From Ectopseudomonas oleovorans (lineage in GTDB: Bacteria > Pseudomonadota > Gammaproteobacteria > Pseudomonadales > Pseudomonadaceae), in NCBI RefSeq assembly GCF_003052605.1, contig NZ_QASO01000135.1, positions 1 through 41,646 on the forward strand: a stretch of 41,646 bases of DNA. Direction: 5' to 3'. Shown one piece after another: positions 29,816 through 38,624 of the stretch (positions are counted from its first letter, which is position 1; each line of letters starts with the position of its first letter). A program made the translations under genes and the position numbers. Under the pieces are notes generated by a model that did no database searches, had not been told where the DNA came from, and worked only from the letters and a program-made list of their open reading frames with translations.

Positions 29816-30084
29816 TGACCAGCCTTTGGTGGGGATAGCTCATTGTCGGTGCCCCAGCTTTGCAGCCAGGCAGTCACAGCTTCGCCGGATACAACTCGGC
29901 CCTGCGCCACTGACTCCATCGCTTGCAGTGTTTCTTGCCAGCGGTTCTGCTCTAGCTCCTGGCGCTCAAAGAACTCTCTAAGTGCTTGATTAATAAGCCA
30001 ACTTTTACTTCTCTGAAGCTTCTCGGCCATAGCGCCAAGATTTTCTTCGAGTTCCGGTTGAAGCCGGACGGTTGTGACGCTCAT
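29812..30084 (-). CDS. Ribbon-helix-helix antitoxin
   Basis: A 90-residue antitoxin. N-terminal ribbon-helix-helix (MSVTTVRLQPELEENLGAMA, then KLQRSKSWLINQALREFF) binds DNA and represses the operon; the helical C-terminal half (QNRWQETLQAMESVAQ, AVTAWLQSWGTDNEL) should wrap the toxin. The ATG at 30084 is chosen because the fold begins there; the frame extends upstream without protein-like character. Confidence 0.9.
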   Translation of the reverse strand: MSVTTVRLQPELEENLGAMAEKLQRSKSWLINQALREFFERQELEQNRWQETLQAMESVAQGRVVSGEAVTAWLQSWGTDNELSPPKAGQ

Positions 30085-30104
30085 GGATATGCCTCCATAC
30101 TTTT

Positions 30105-30129
30105 GAATGCAATGTATTACACAGTATTC
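30105..30129 (-). promoter_or_regulatory. Palindromic operator/promoter of toxin-antitoxin operon
   Basis: Imperfect 25-base inverted repeat centred near 30117, with GAAT/ATTC outer and TGTA/TACA inner matches, about 20 bases upstream of the antitoxin start. On the minus strand it covers a likely -10 (TGTAATACA). Expected binding site for the antitoxin. The 30130-30336 stretch beyond it shows no gene. Confidence 0.45.
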
Positions 30130-30336
30130 ATGCGGGCAAGCAGGCTCGGCGCGCGAGTGCGCGTGTTGCACTCAGCTCCTGCAACCGCCCGCGACAGCAC
30201 CCAGGATGAAAAGCGACATGAAGAACGGCAAGCCTATCGCCTCTGGCGCATTGCCAGCAGGCTTGGGTCAGAACCTAGTGCATATCCGCCTGACCTGTCC
30301 ATCCACGAAGCCCGATGCACAGGCAGCCATGCTGCC

Positions 30337-31335
30337 TTACCCCTCCTGTGCCCGATACGCCCCCGGTGTCAGCCCCGTCCATTTCTTGAACGCGCGATGA
30401 AAGGCCGAGGGTTCGGAGAAGCCGAGTTGTTCGGCGATGTCCTGAATCGCCAGTTCGTCGCGGCCCAGGTGGTAGATGGCGAGGTCGCGGCGCAGGTGGT
30501 CCTTGAGTTCCTGGAAGCTGGTGCCTTCTTCGCGCAGGTGGCGGCGCAGGGTTTGTGGGCTGGTGTGCAGGTGCTGGGCGACCTGTTCCAGGTCCGGCCA
30601 GGTGCGGCAGTCGCGGCCGAGCAGGCGACGAATCTGGCTGATCAGGCTGTCGCCGCCGTCGGGACGGGCCAGCAGATCGGCGGGGGAGTGTTGGAGGAAT
30701 TGCTTGAGCGTGCGTTCGTCCTGCAGCAGCGGCATGGCCAGGTAGCGGGCGTGGAACAGCAGGCTGGTTTGTCCGGCGGCAAAGCGCCGGCTGCAGGGGA
30801 ACAGCAGTTCGTACTCGGCGGCATGCGCGGGTTCGGGGTAGGCGAAGGTGGCTTCTTCCAGGCGGATGCGCTGGCCGATCAGCCAGCTACCCAGGCGATG
30901 CCAGATCACCAGCAGACTTTCGACCAGAAAATGGTCCGGATCCCACAGCGTGCTGTCGTCGACGCTCAGCCGCGCCCAGTCGCCTTCGCGTTGCAGGCTG
31001 ATGCCTGGCGCGTCGGGAAACAGGCCGTAGAACATCGCGCCACGACTCAGGGCTTTTTCCAGGCTGCGGCAGTGGATGATGGCGTGGCTCATCATGGCGA
31101 AGGTGCCGCGTTTGCTCGGCTGGCGGCCGAAACCCAGGTATTCGTCGTCCAGCGCTTCCCACAGCAGTTGCATCAGCCGGGAGAATTGCTCCGGGGCGAT
31201 GCGTGCGCGCGGCTCGACCAGCACGGCGCTCTGGATGCCAGCCTGGCGCAGTATCGGGTCGCAGGCCAGGCCGTGGCGGTCCGCACCGCGCAGGGCGGCG
31301 CGGACGAAGTGGCTGGCAATGGTGCGTTCGCGCAT
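30337..31335 (-). CDS. AraC-family transcriptional regulator
   Basis: A 332-residue regulator with the N-terminal arabinose-binding-like (OruR/AdiY-type) domain (RERTIASHFVRAALRGADRH; DEYLGFGRQPSKRGTFAMM) and a C-terminal double helix-turn-helix (LEQVAQHLHTSPQTLRRHLR; LAIQDIAEQLGFSEPSAFHR; AFKKWTGLTPGAYR). It is divergent to the acyl-CoA dehydrogenase gene, so it probably activates that cluster, with an acyl-type inducer. The ATG at 31335 gives the usual family start; an in-frame ATG at 31431 would extend it by 32 residues. Confidence 0.9.
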   Translation of the reverse strand: MRERTIASHFVRAALRGADRHGLACDPILRQAGIQSAVLVEPRARIAPEQFSRLMQLLWEALDDEYLGFGRQPSKRGTFAMMSHAIIHCRSLEKALSRGAMFYGLFPDAPGISLQREGDWARLSVDDSTLWDPDHFLVESLLVIWHRLGSWLIGQRIRLEEATFAYPEPAHAAEYELLFPCSRRFAAGQTSLLFHARYLAMPLLQDERTLKQFLQHSPADLLARPDGGDSLISQIRRLLGRDCRTWPDLEQVAQHLHTSPQTLRRHLREEGTSFQELKDHLRRDLAIYHLGRDELAIQDIAEQLGFSEPSAFHRAFKKWTGLTPGAYRAQEG

Positions 31336-31498
31336 GCTGGGTTTCCGAAATCGAGGGTGGTCGATGGTAGGCAGTTGCTCCCAGCCAGGGCAAGCCAACC
31401 GAGCGATTGGGTCAACCGAGGCTGAGCGCATGGGTCATTGAGGGGCGGCGGGGCGGCCCTTAACCTCAAGGACATAACAACAGCGGAGGACCCGCCCC

Positions 31499-32638
31499 AT
31501 GCAACGCAACCATTTCGACACCGAGCACAACCTGTTCCGCGACGCCTTCGCTGCGTTTCTCGATAAAGAGGTGGTGCCGCATCAGGAAGCCTGGGAAGAG
31601 GCTGGTGTGGTGGATCGCAGCGTGTGGCGCAAAGCCGGCGAGATGGGTTTTCTGTTGCCCTGGGCGGACGAGGAGTACGGCGGAGCGGGGCTCAAGGACT
31701 TTCGTTACGAGCAGATCATGTGCGAGGAGCTGGCGCGCATCAACGAACCGGGTTTCATGATCCCGCTACACTCGGCGCTGTGCGGCCCCTATATCGCCGA
31801 GTACGGCAATGCCGAGCAGAAGGCGCGCCTGCTGCCGGGCATCATCAGCGGTGAAACCATCCTGGCGGTGGCGATGACCGAGCCGTCTGCCGGCTCCGAT
31901 CTGGCCGGCATGCGCACCACGGCCGTGGACAAGGGCGATCACTGGTTGCTCAACGGTTCCAAGGTGTTCATCTCCAACGGCTACCTGGCTGATGTAGTGA
32001 TCGTCGCAGCCAAGACCGACCCGGCCAACAAGCACGCCATGGGGCTGTTTCTGGTGGAGCGGGGCATGCCCGGCTTCGAGCGCGGCAAGAAGCTGAAGAA
32101 GCTCGGCATGCACAGCCAGGACACTGCCGAGCTGTTCTTCAACGACGTTAAGGTGCCCAAGGAGAACCTCTTGGGCGATGCCAAGGGCGGCTTCTTCTAC
32201 CTGATGAATATGCTCGCCCAGGAGCGCCTGACCAATGCCTGTGGCGCTGTGGCCGGCGCCGAGGCGGCGCTGCAGACCACCATCGAGTACGTCAAGGAAC
32301 GCCAGGCCTTTGGCCGCCCGGTGGCGCATTTTCAGAACACCCGTTTCAAGCTGGCCGAGATGCGCACCCAGATCGACGTGGCCCAGGTGTTCACCGACCG
32401 CTGCGTGATGGACCACAACCAGAAGAAGCTCACTCCCGAAGTGGCCGCCGAGGCCAAGCTGTTCACCACCGAACTGCTCGGCAAGGTGGTGGACGAGGGC
32501 GTGCAACTGCACGGCGGCTGGGGCTACATGTGGGAGTATCCGATCTGCAAGATGTACGCGAATGCGCGCATCCAGCGCATCTTCGCCGGTACGTCGGAGA
32601 TCATGAAGGAGATCATCAGTCGCGGGATGAAGCTGTAG
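31499..32638 (+). CDS. Acyl-CoA dehydrogenase
   Basis: A 379-residue FAD-dependent dehydrogenase: N-terminal helical domain, middle beta domain (AVAMTEPSAGSDLAGMRTTA; GSKVFISNGYLADVVIVAAK) and C-terminal helical domain (RQAFGRPVAHFQNTRFKLAE; GVQLHGGWGYMWEYPICKMY; RIFAGTSEIMKEII). The medium-chain position of the catalytic Glu reads Ala (FAGTSE rather than YEGTSE), so the base should lie elsewhere, as in long-chain and isovaleryl types. Likely the first step of a branched or atypical acyl-CoA pathway together with the next two genes. Start ATG behind GGAGGACC. Confidence 0.93.
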   Translation: MQRNHFDTEHNLFRDAFAAFLDKEVVPHQEAWEEAGVVDRSVWRKAGEMGFLLPWADEEYGGAGLKDFRYEQIMCEELARINEPGFMIPLHSALCGPYIAEYGNAEQKARLLPGIISGETILAVAMTEPSAGSDLAGMRTTAVDKGDHWLLNGSKVFISNGYLADVVIVAAKTDPANKHAMGLFLVERGMPGFERGKKLKKLGMHSQDTAELFFNDVKVPKENLLGDAKGGFFYLMNMLAQERLTNACGAVAGAEAALQTTIEYVKERQAFGRPVAHFQNTRFKLAEMRTQIDVAQVFTDRCVMDHNQKKLTPEVAAEAKLFTTELLGKVVDEGVQLHGGWGYMWEYPICKMYANARIQRIFAGTSEIMKEIISRGMKL

Positions 32639-32655
32639 GATTGTGCAGGCTTCAT

Positions 32656-32712
32656 CCGTAGGGCGGGTGCAACCCGCCATCGGCGCTCTGGCGGGTTGCA
32701 CCCGCCCTACGG
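32656..32712. repeat. REP-like perfect palindrome, type 2
   Basis: Two 23-base arms, perfectly complementary (32656-32678 and 32690-32712, starting CCGTAGGGCGGGTGC), around an 11-base loop. It lies in the 108-base gap between the dehydrogenase and synthetase genes, so it will fold in their shared mRNA. Confidence 0.88.
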
Positions 32713-32746
32713 GCAGCTACCTATAACAAAAACCAAGGTCAGCGCG

Positions 32747-34056
32747 ATGAGTCAATCTCTGCAACTGCCTCTCGAACGCTTCAACCATTGGCTGCATCGG
32801 CAGCCCGATGCCATCTGGCTGCGCCAGCCTGTAGAGGGCGTCTGGCATGATTACAGCTGGCGCCAGGTCGACGACCAGGCGCGTCGCCTGGCCAGCGCGC
32901 TGCTGGCGCTGGGCTGCGTGCCGGGCGAGCGCGTTGCGCTGCTGGCGAAGAACTGCGCCGAATGGTTTATCAGCGACCTGGCGATCCAGCTCGCCGGACT
33001 GGTCAGCGTGCCGCTGCATCCGCTGCAGGCGCCGGAACAGATCGCCTATGTGCTGGAGCAGGCGGGCTGCAAGGTAATCCTGGTTGGCAAGCTGGATGAG
33101 CCGGACAAGCTGGCCACCGGTATCGCGGCGCATATCACCCGCATCGCCATGCCTTATCCGACCATGCCTGCCGAGCACCAGTGGCAGGCCTTGCTGGCGG
33201 CGCATGAGTCGCTGCTCGGCGCGCATCTGCAACGCGGCGAGGATCTGCTGTCGATCCTCTATACCTCCTGCACCACCGGGCAGCTCAAGGGCGTGATGCT
33301 CTCGGCCCACGCCATGGCGTTCTCTGCGGCTCACGCCACGGCGGAGCTGAACATGACGCCGCAGATCAGTTCTTTTCCTACCTGCCGCTGTCGCATGCCG
33401 CCGAGCGCTTTCTGGTCGAATTCAACAGCCTCTACTGCGGCGCACCGGTGGCCTTTGTCGAGTCGCTGGAGACCTTCGCCAGGTGCGTCCCACTGTGTTC
33501 TTCTCGGTGCCACGGTTGTGGACGCGCTTTCAGCAGGGCGTGCTGGAGAAATTGCCGGCGCACAAGCTCGAGAGCCTGCTGCGTATCCCGCTGCTGGGGC
33601 GGCTGGTTGCACACCGGTGACCGCAGCCAGCTGGACGAGGCGGGCTACCTGCGCATCACCGGGCGGGTCAAGGACATCTTCAAGACCAGCAAGGGCAAAT
33701 ACGTCGCGCCAGCGCCCATCGAGGGCAAGATCGCCAAGACTCATTGGGTCGAACAGGTGTGCCTGATGGGCAGCAACCTGGATCAACCGTTGGCGCTGGT
33801 CGAGCTGTCACCCGCCGCTCGCCAGCAACCGCGTGAGTTGCTCGGCCAGTCACTTGCCGAGCATCTGCATGCAGTCAATCAACGACTGGAGGCGCACGAG
33901 CGTGTCAGCCATTTCTACCTGGTCAGCGAGGCCTGGACAGTGGATAACGGCAGCATGACGCCGACCATGAAGATTCGCCGCAACGTGCTGGAAATGCGCT
34001 ATGCCGAGGTCATTGCCGGCCTGCCAGGCGAGCAGGTCATTGTCTGGGAAGATTAA
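32747..34056 (+). pseudogene. Long-chain acyl-CoA synthetase, multiply broken
   Basis: The first 207 codons read normally from MSQSLQLPLERFNHWLHRQP through the AMP-binding loop (ILYTSCTTGQLKGVMLSAHA). Then a single-base loss near 33364 shifts the frame; the expected QFFSYLPLSHAAERFLVEFN is readable in the next frame, followed by a small deletion near 33478 (FA...VRPTVFFSVPRLWTRF shifted again). At about 33612 roughly 100 or more codons are missing: ..LLGRLV joins directly to HTGDRSQLDEAGYLRITGRV, losing the central adenylate-binding part. The C-terminal domain to 34056 is intact. The enzyme cannot be functional. Confidence 0.9.
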
Positions 34057-34136
34057 CTCATCGTCCGGGTGCAAGCCGGCAAGCGTCATGCCCACTTGCA
34101 CCCTGGCCAACTCGAACACGCCATCTGGGAGTCACC

Positions 34137-35318
34137 ATGTCTGGCCCGTTGTCATCACTGAAGATTCTCGATTTCTCCACCCTGCTGCCGGGGCCGTTCG
34201 CCTCGCTGCTGCTGGCCGATATGGGCGCCGAGGTGCTGCGGGTGGAGTCGCCCACGCGTATGGATCTGATCCGCGTGCTGCCGCCGCACGACGGCGGCGC
34301 CTCCACCAGCCACGCCTACCTCAACCGCAACAAGCGCAGCATCGCCCTCGATCTCAAACGCCCCGAGGCGGTCGAGGTGGTCAAGCGCCTGGTCAGTGAG
34401 TACGACATCGTGCTCGAACAGTTTCGCCCCGGTGTGATGGACAAGCTGGGCGTCGGCTATGCCGCGCTCAAGGCGATCAACCCACGGCTGATCTATGTGT
34501 CGATCACGGGTTACGGGCAGAGCGGGCCATACCGTGACCGCGCGGGGCATGACATCAACTACCTGGCGCTGGCCGGGATCGCCAGCTACACCGGGCGTCG
34601 CGACAGCGGGCCATTGCCGCTTGGCGTGCAACTGGCCGACCTGGCCGGCGGCTCGCTGCATGGCGTGATCGGCCTGCTCGCGGCCGTGGTGCAGCGCCAG
34701 GCCACCGGTGTGGGGCAGCAGGTCGACGTGAGCATCACCGACTGCGCGTTCAGCCTGCACGGCATGGCGGGGGCTGGTTACCTCGGCGCCGGCGTCGAGC
34801 CGGGCATGGAAAACCAGGCGCTCAACGGCGGCAGCTTTTATGATTACTACCGCACCCGTGATGGGCGCTGGTTCTCCGTGGGTAGTCTGGAGCCGCAGTT
34901 CATGCAGCAGTTCTGCGCCGCCATTGGCCGGCCTGAACTGGCGGCGCGCGGCCTGTCGCTCAAGCCTGAAGATCAGCAAGCGCTCAAGCGCGAGATCGAA
35001 ATCGAGTTCGAGAAGCGTGATTTCGCCCAGTGGTGCGAAGTGTTCGCCGGCATCGACGCTTGCGTCGAGCCCATGCTGCCACTGTCCGAGGCGGTCGAGC
35101 ATCCGCAGGTCAAGGCGCGTGGGCTGGTTGTCGAGGTGCCGCGCGAAGGCTTGCCGGCGCAGCCGCAGCTGGCCTGCCCGCTGAAGTTCTCCGAGGGCTT
35201 GCCGCCGCCCCGGCATGTCGGAGCGGCGGTTGGCGCGCATACCGCCGAAGTGTTGACGGAGCTGGGTTATGACGCCGAACAGATCACGGCATTGAGGAAG
35301 GCTGGGGCGCTGAGTTGA
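34137..35318 (+). CDS. CaiB/BaiF family protein, probable alpha-methylacyl-CoA racemase
   Basis: A 393-residue family III CoA-transferase fold. The racemase-type catalytic residues appear present: His in AGHDINYLALAG, Asp in QLADLAGGSLHG and the Glu of SVGSLEPQFMQQF. The N-terminal KILDFSTLLPGPFASLLLADMGAEVLRVE is typical. This fits interconversion of 2-methylacyl-CoA stereoisomers in branched-chain breakdown, in line with the dehydrogenase upstream. A true CoA-transferase remains possible. It follows the broken synthetase in the same direction after 80 bases. Confidence 0.87.
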   Translation: MSGPLSSLKILDFSTLLPGPFASLLLADMGAEVLRVESPTRMDLIRVLPPHDGGASTSHAYLNRNKRSIALDLKRPEAVEVVKRLVSEYDIVLEQFRPGVMDKLGVGYAALKAINPRLIYVSITGYGQSGPYRDRAGHDINYLALAGIASYTGRRDSGPLPLGVQLADLAGGSLHGVIGLLAAVVQRQATGVGQQVDVSITDCAFSLHGMAGAGYLGAGVEPGMENQALNGGSFYDYYRTRDGRWFSVGSLEPQFMQQFCAAIGRPELAARGLSLKPEDQQALKREIEIEFEKRDFAQWCEVFAGIDACVEPMLPLSEAVEHPQVKARGLVVEVPREGLPAQPQLACPLKFSEGLPPPRHVGAAVGAHTAEVLTELGYDAEQITALRKAGALS

Positions 35319-35389
35319 GTCGCAAGGCTCACTGTCTGGCAACGTCGCTGCGTACACCCCCACCCTAGGTGGCTTCGATACGGGCGTAG

Positions 35390-35406
35390 GGTGCGCCGCG
35401 CGCACC
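35390..35406. repeat. REP-like hairpin, type 3
   Basis: GGTGCGC / GCGCACC around CGC, preceded by GGGCGTA, the core of a Pseudomonas intergenic repeat, between the convergent racemase and SprT-like genes. Confidence 0.5.
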
Positions 35407-35429
35407 GAGGCGTTTAAGGAGTTTCCCCA

Positions 35430-35924
35430 TCACTCCCGGCGCTGCTCGCCACTGAAGGTCAGCGTCACCTTGCAACGCCGGCAGTAGTAGCGTCGCCCTT
35501 TGGCCACCAGCGCATGACGCTGGGCCGAGAAGGGGAACTCGCCATCCACGCAACTGCAGCGGTAGATGAAGCGGTTGACTTTGCGGCGTTCGACTTCATA
35601 GCTGTGGCAACGATGCGGCGGCAGTTCGTAGACGCCGCGCATGATCAGTTGCCATTCCTCGCCATGCGGCTGAATGCGTGGGCCGAATAGCTGATGGGCG
35701 ACCATGTGGGCGACTTCGTGCGGCACTGTCTGGCGCAGGAAGTCTTCCTGGTTGGCCCGGTACAGCTGCAGATTGAAGCGCAGCTTGTTTTCCGTCAGGT
35801 GCGCGACCCCCGCCTTCTGCCCACGCAGCTTGAAGCTGATCTCGGGGCGGGCAAAGCGTTGCTTGAAGAAGGCTTCGGCCTGCTGGTAGCAGGCTTCGAC
35901 GCGGGCGTGAATCTGTTCGGGCAT
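35430..35924 (-). CDS. SprT-like zinc metalloprotein
   Basis: A 164-residue SprT-family protein. HEVAH with a following QLFGPRIQPHGEEWQLIM (third ligand His) forms the zinc metalloprotease-like site, and the C-terminal zinc ribbon has two Cys pairs (RCSCVDGEF and YYCRRCKVTLTF). The biological target is unknown; the fold resembles the SPRTN protease that acts on DNA-protein crosslinks. ATG at 35924 chosen for family length. Confidence 0.9.
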   Translation of the reverse strand: MPEQIHARVEACYQQAEAFFKQRFARPEISFKLRGQKAGVAHLTENKLRFNLQLYRANQEDFLRQTVPHEVAHMVAHQLFGPRIQPHGEEWQLIMRGVYELPPHRCHSYEVERRKVNRFIYRCSCVDGEFPFSAQRHALVAKGRRYYCRRCKVTLTFSGEQRRE

Positions 35925-36036
35925 AGGCGGGGGAGAGCAGGGGCTGGCTGAGCGCTGATTATGCCGTAAGCCGGCAGCCCGTGCCGCTGCCAATGAAAAG
36001 GCCGCCCGAGGGCGGCCATGTCGATACCTCAACTAT

Positions 36037-36636
36037 TCAACTGGTGTAGACCGGGCCGATGCCCATGCCCCAGAGAATGACCGAGCTGGCAATCATGGCC
36101 ACCAGCACCACCAGGCCTACCGCCAGCACTGAACTGGAGAACATGAAGCCTTCGTCCTCGGGAATGTTCATGAAGGTCGGTATGCCGACGTAGAGCAGGT
36201 AAACCGTGTAGCAGATGGCGACCGTGCCGACGATCATGCCCAGCCACAGGTGGGGGTACAGCGCTGCAAGACCTCCGATGAACAGCGGGGTGGCGGTGTA
36301 GGCGGCGAACACGACGCACTGGGTCAGACTCGGGTTGGCATCGTAGGTGCGCGCCATCCAGTGGATGAAAGCGCCCATCACGGCTACCCCTGCGAGCATC
36401 GCCAGGTAGGACATGATGGCCATCACCATCGCACTGCCTTCGGTCAGCATCACCGGCGCTCGGTCGCCGATGGCCCAGCCGACCTGGGTGGTGCCGATGT
36501 AAGCCGAGACGGCAGGAATCGCCGCGAGAATCAGTACGTGGGTCAGGTACATGTGGCTGATGGTTTCTTCCTCGCCACGAATTTCTTGCCATTCTTGGTC
36601 GGGATGGGTGAAGAGCCCCCAAACGTGGTGGATCAT
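36037..36636 (-). CDS. Yip1-domain membrane protein
   Basis: A 199-residue inner-membrane protein with five hydrophobic segments (YLTHVLILAAIPAVSAYIG; AMVMAIMSYLAMLAGVAVM; VVFAAYTATPLFIGGLAAL; MIVGTVAICYTVYLLYVGI; VLAVGLVVLVAMIASSVIL). The Yip1-type start MIHHVWGLFTHPDQEWQEI is clear. AGGAGG is 8 bases before the ATG at 36636, which decides the start over the in-frame GTG at 36645. Probably monocistronic, function unknown. Confidence 0.87.
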   Translation of the reverse strand: MIHHVWGLFTHPDQEWQEIRGEEETISHMYLTHVLILAAIPAVSAYIGTTQVGWAIGDRAPVMLTEGSAMVMAIMSYLAMLAGVAVMGAFIHWMARTYDANPSLTQCVVFAAYTATPLFIGGLAALYPHLWLGMIVGTVAICYTVYLLYVGIPTFMNIPEDEGFMFSSSVLAVGLVVLVAMIASSVILWGMGIGPVYTS

Positions 36637-36802
36637 GCCAGACACCTCCTTTTCTTATGACAGTCGCCCCCCGGCGGAGGCCCGGTGCGCATGGACAGCG
36701 TTACCGGGTATCAGGCCAAATCGTTGCGACCTTATGTCGCAGTATAGGCAGAGCCTGAAGCCGGCGTGATGCCTGGCTTTAGAGCAAATTGCTCTGTGCC
36801 GG

Positions 36803-37396
36803 TCAGCGGTAATAGCGCTCTAGAATTTCCATGGCCAGGTTGATCGACTGCAGCCGCTCTGTGCTGCCGCCTCTGTCCGGGTGATGCAGGCTGACCATTT
36901 GTCGGTAGCGCTGCTTGATGCGTGACAAGTCGAGGGTTTGTTCGTGGTTCAGCTCGAACAGCTCCAGCGCGGCCTGTTTTTCGTCACCGCCCTGCATGCG
37001 TGTCCAGAAGCTGGTGAGCAGGCGCTCGACGTCGCGTTCGTCGGTATCGCGCAGCTGGCTCATGTCCAGGTAGTAGTCGCGCAGCTCGTCGCGCTCGCTC
37101 AGTGCAGCTGTGCCGGGCTGATAGGGCAGCAGGCGAATGCACAGCGGGCTGATTTCGAGCAGATGCGTCTGCGCCTGCCGGAGCTGATCGCGCAGGCGGT
37201 AAAGGGCGTTGAACAGCAGAAAGTGGGTGCGAAACAGCACCAGCTTGTCGGTCAGCGGCAGGTTGGGCAGGTGGCCGCTATGGCGGGCCTTGAGCTGCTG
37301 GATCAGGGCGTATTCGGCCAGCCCGTCCGGAGCGGCCTGCAGCAGTTGCAGTACCTGGTCGGCGAGATCCTGGCTGGGGTCGAGGTCGTCATTCAT
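36803..37396 (-). CDS. DnaJ-related (DNAJ_related + J domain) protein
   Basis: A 197-residue protein: an N-terminal DnaJ-related domain (LVLFRTHFLLFNALYRLRDQ; LLEISPLCIRLLPYQPG) and a C-terminal J domain with the HPD motif (YRQMVSLHHPDRGGSTERLQ). It should stimulate a Hsp70, but no zinc or Gly/Phe region is present. It is divergent to ttcA with 100 bases between the starts. Confidence 0.9.
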   Translation of the reverse strand: MNDDLDPSQDLADQVLQLLQAAPDGLAEYALIQQLKARHSGHLPNLPLTDKLVLFRTHFLLFNALYRLRDQLRQAQTHLLEISPLCIRLLPYQPGTAALSERDELRDYYLDMSQLRDTDERDVERLLTSFWTRMQGGDEKQAALELFELNHEQTLDLSRIKQRYRQMVSLHHPDRGGSTERLQSINLAMEILERYYR

Positions 37397-37496
37397 CGGC
37401 CGAGCCTAGCATTTAACCGCCGATGGGGTAGGGGCGCGGCGCCTTTGTGCGTAAAATGTCGCGCTTTCGTTCTCACCCCTCGGATTTCGACGCACC

Positions 37497-38321
37497 ATGG
37501 GCACCCTTTCGGTCAACCAGAACAAACTGCAGAAGCGCATTCGCCGCCTGGCCGGCGAAGCCATCACCGACTTCAACATGATCGAGGATGGCGACAAGGT
37601 GATGGTCTGCCTGTCCGGCGGCAAGGACAGCTACACCATGCTCGACGTGCTGCTGTACCTGCAGAAGGTGGCGCCGATCCAGTTCGAGATCGTCGCGGTG
37701 AACATGGATCAGAAGCAGCCCGGTTTCCCCGAGCATGTGCTGCCGGCCTATCTGGAATCCATTGGTGTGCAGTACCACATCATCGAGAAGGACACCTACT
37801 CGGTGGTGAAAGAGAAGATCCCCGAGGGCAAGACCACCTGCTCGCTGTGCTCGCGCCTGCGTCGTGGCACCCTGTACACCTACGCCGACGAGATCGGTGC
37901 GACCAAGATGGCGCTGGGGCACCACCGCGAAGACATTCTGGAAACCTTCTTCCTCAACATGTTCTACGGCGGCACGCTCAAGGCCATGCCGCCCAAGCTG
38001 CTCTCCGACGATGGCCGCAACGTGGTGATCCGCCCGCTGGCCTATTGCGCCGAGGCCGATATCGAGGCCTACAGCCAGCTCAAGGAATTTCCCATCATCC
38101 CCTGCAACCTGTGCGGTTCGCAGGAGAACCTGCAGCGCCAGGTGGTCAAGGAGATGCTGCAGGAGTGGGAGCGCAAGAGCCCCGGTCGCGTCGAGATCAT
38201 GTTCCGCGCCCTGCAGAACGTGCACCCCTCGCAACTGGCCGACCGCAACCTGTTCGACTTCAAGAGCCTGAAGATCGACGACAGCGCCACGCCGCGCTTC
38301 CTCGATGTGATGAGCCTGTAA
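37497..38321 (+). CDS. ttcA: tRNA 2-thiocytidine synthetase TtcA
   Basis: A 274-residue PP-loop ATPase with a [4Fe-4S] cluster that thiolates C32 of some tRNAs. PP-loop SGGKDSYTML, cluster ligands in CSLCSRLRRG plus the later PCNLCGSQ, and the ALGHHREDILETFFLNMFYG block are all present. Length and order match the family. Confidence 0.96.
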   Translation: MGTLSVNQNKLQKRIRRLAGEAITDFNMIEDGDKVMVCLSGGKDSYTMLDVLLYLQKVAPIQFEIVAVNMDQKQPGFPEHVLPAYLESIGVQYHIIEKDTYSVVKEKIPEGKTTCSLCSRLRRGTLYTYADEIGATKMALGHHREDILETFFLNMFYGGTLKAMPPKLLSDDGRNVVIRPLAYCAEADIEAYSQLKEFPIIPCNLCGSQENLQRQVVKEMLQEWERKSPGRVEIMFRALQNVHPSQLADRNLFDFKSLKIDDSATPRFLDVMSL

Positions 38322-38325
38322 GCCA

Positions 38326-38383
38326 TCGCGGCTAAAGCCCCTCCCACGGCTCGCGTCGCATGTGGGAGCGGCTTTAGTCGCGA
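38326..38383. repeat. REP-like inverted repeat, type 4
   Basis: Arms at 38326-38347 and 38362-38383 (right arm GTGGGAGCGGCTTTAGTC...) with two mismatches, 14-base loop. A common Pseudomonas repeat directly after the ttcA stop. Confidence 0.8.
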
Positions 38384-38386
38384 CGC

Positions 38387-38416
38387 TTGCCAGGCCGCAA
38401 AGGCCTGGAGTATGGT
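38387..38416 (+). promoter_or_regulatory. Candidate promoter of the aromatic leader
   Basis: TTGCCA (38387-38392) and TATGGT (38411-38416), 18-base spacer. The spacer is mostly a palindrome, CCAGGCC-GCAAA-GGCCTGG (38390-38408), which could be an operator or a hairpin. It lies 25 bases before the leader start. Confidence 0.4.
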
Positions 38417-38440
38417 TCGGCCATCGCTTTGGAGAATCTC

Positions 38441-38572
38441 ATGTCCGCCAGCCTCAACCTTCTGTCCATGCTGCAAGCCGGTGCCTCACGCGCCGCGTTG
38501 GCGCGTGCGCAGTTGGTCGTGGCGGCGGCGTATTACTTCTTTGGGTATTGGTTTAGCCACAGGCGCGCCTGA
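38441..38572 (+). CDS. Aromatic leader peptide 1 (attenuator)
   Basis: A 43-codon ORF behind GGAGAATCTC. MSASLNLLSMLQAGASRAAL is followed by ..VVAAAYYFFGYWFSHRRA: seven of the eight residues in YYFFGYWF are Tyr, Phe or Trp. The stop precedes a strong terminator by about 50 bases and a DAHP synthase gene by 265. This is the anatomy of an attenuation leader whose ribosome stalls when aromatic aminoacyl-tRNA is short. A palindrome CACGCGCC-GCGTT-GGCGCGTG (38487-38507) lies within the ORF. It could also be a small membrane peptide. Confidence 0.65.
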   Translation: MSASLNLLSMLQAGASRAALARAQLVVAAAYYFFGYWFSHRRA

Positions 38573-38581
38573 TACCCCACA

Positions 38582-38606
38582 GGCGGCCTGAGACACCAGG
38601 GTCGCC
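38582..38606 (+). promoter_or_regulatory. Hairpin after leader 1, candidate pause/antiterminator
   Basis: GGCG-g-CCTG / CAGG-gt-CGCC around AGACAC, between the leader stop and the terminator. Together with GTTTT / AAAAC (38616-38629), which would borrow the base of the terminator's left arm, this gives alternatives to the terminator fold. The switching is inferred. Confidence 0.35.
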
Positions 38607-38624
38607 ACCAGATACGTTTTCCAG

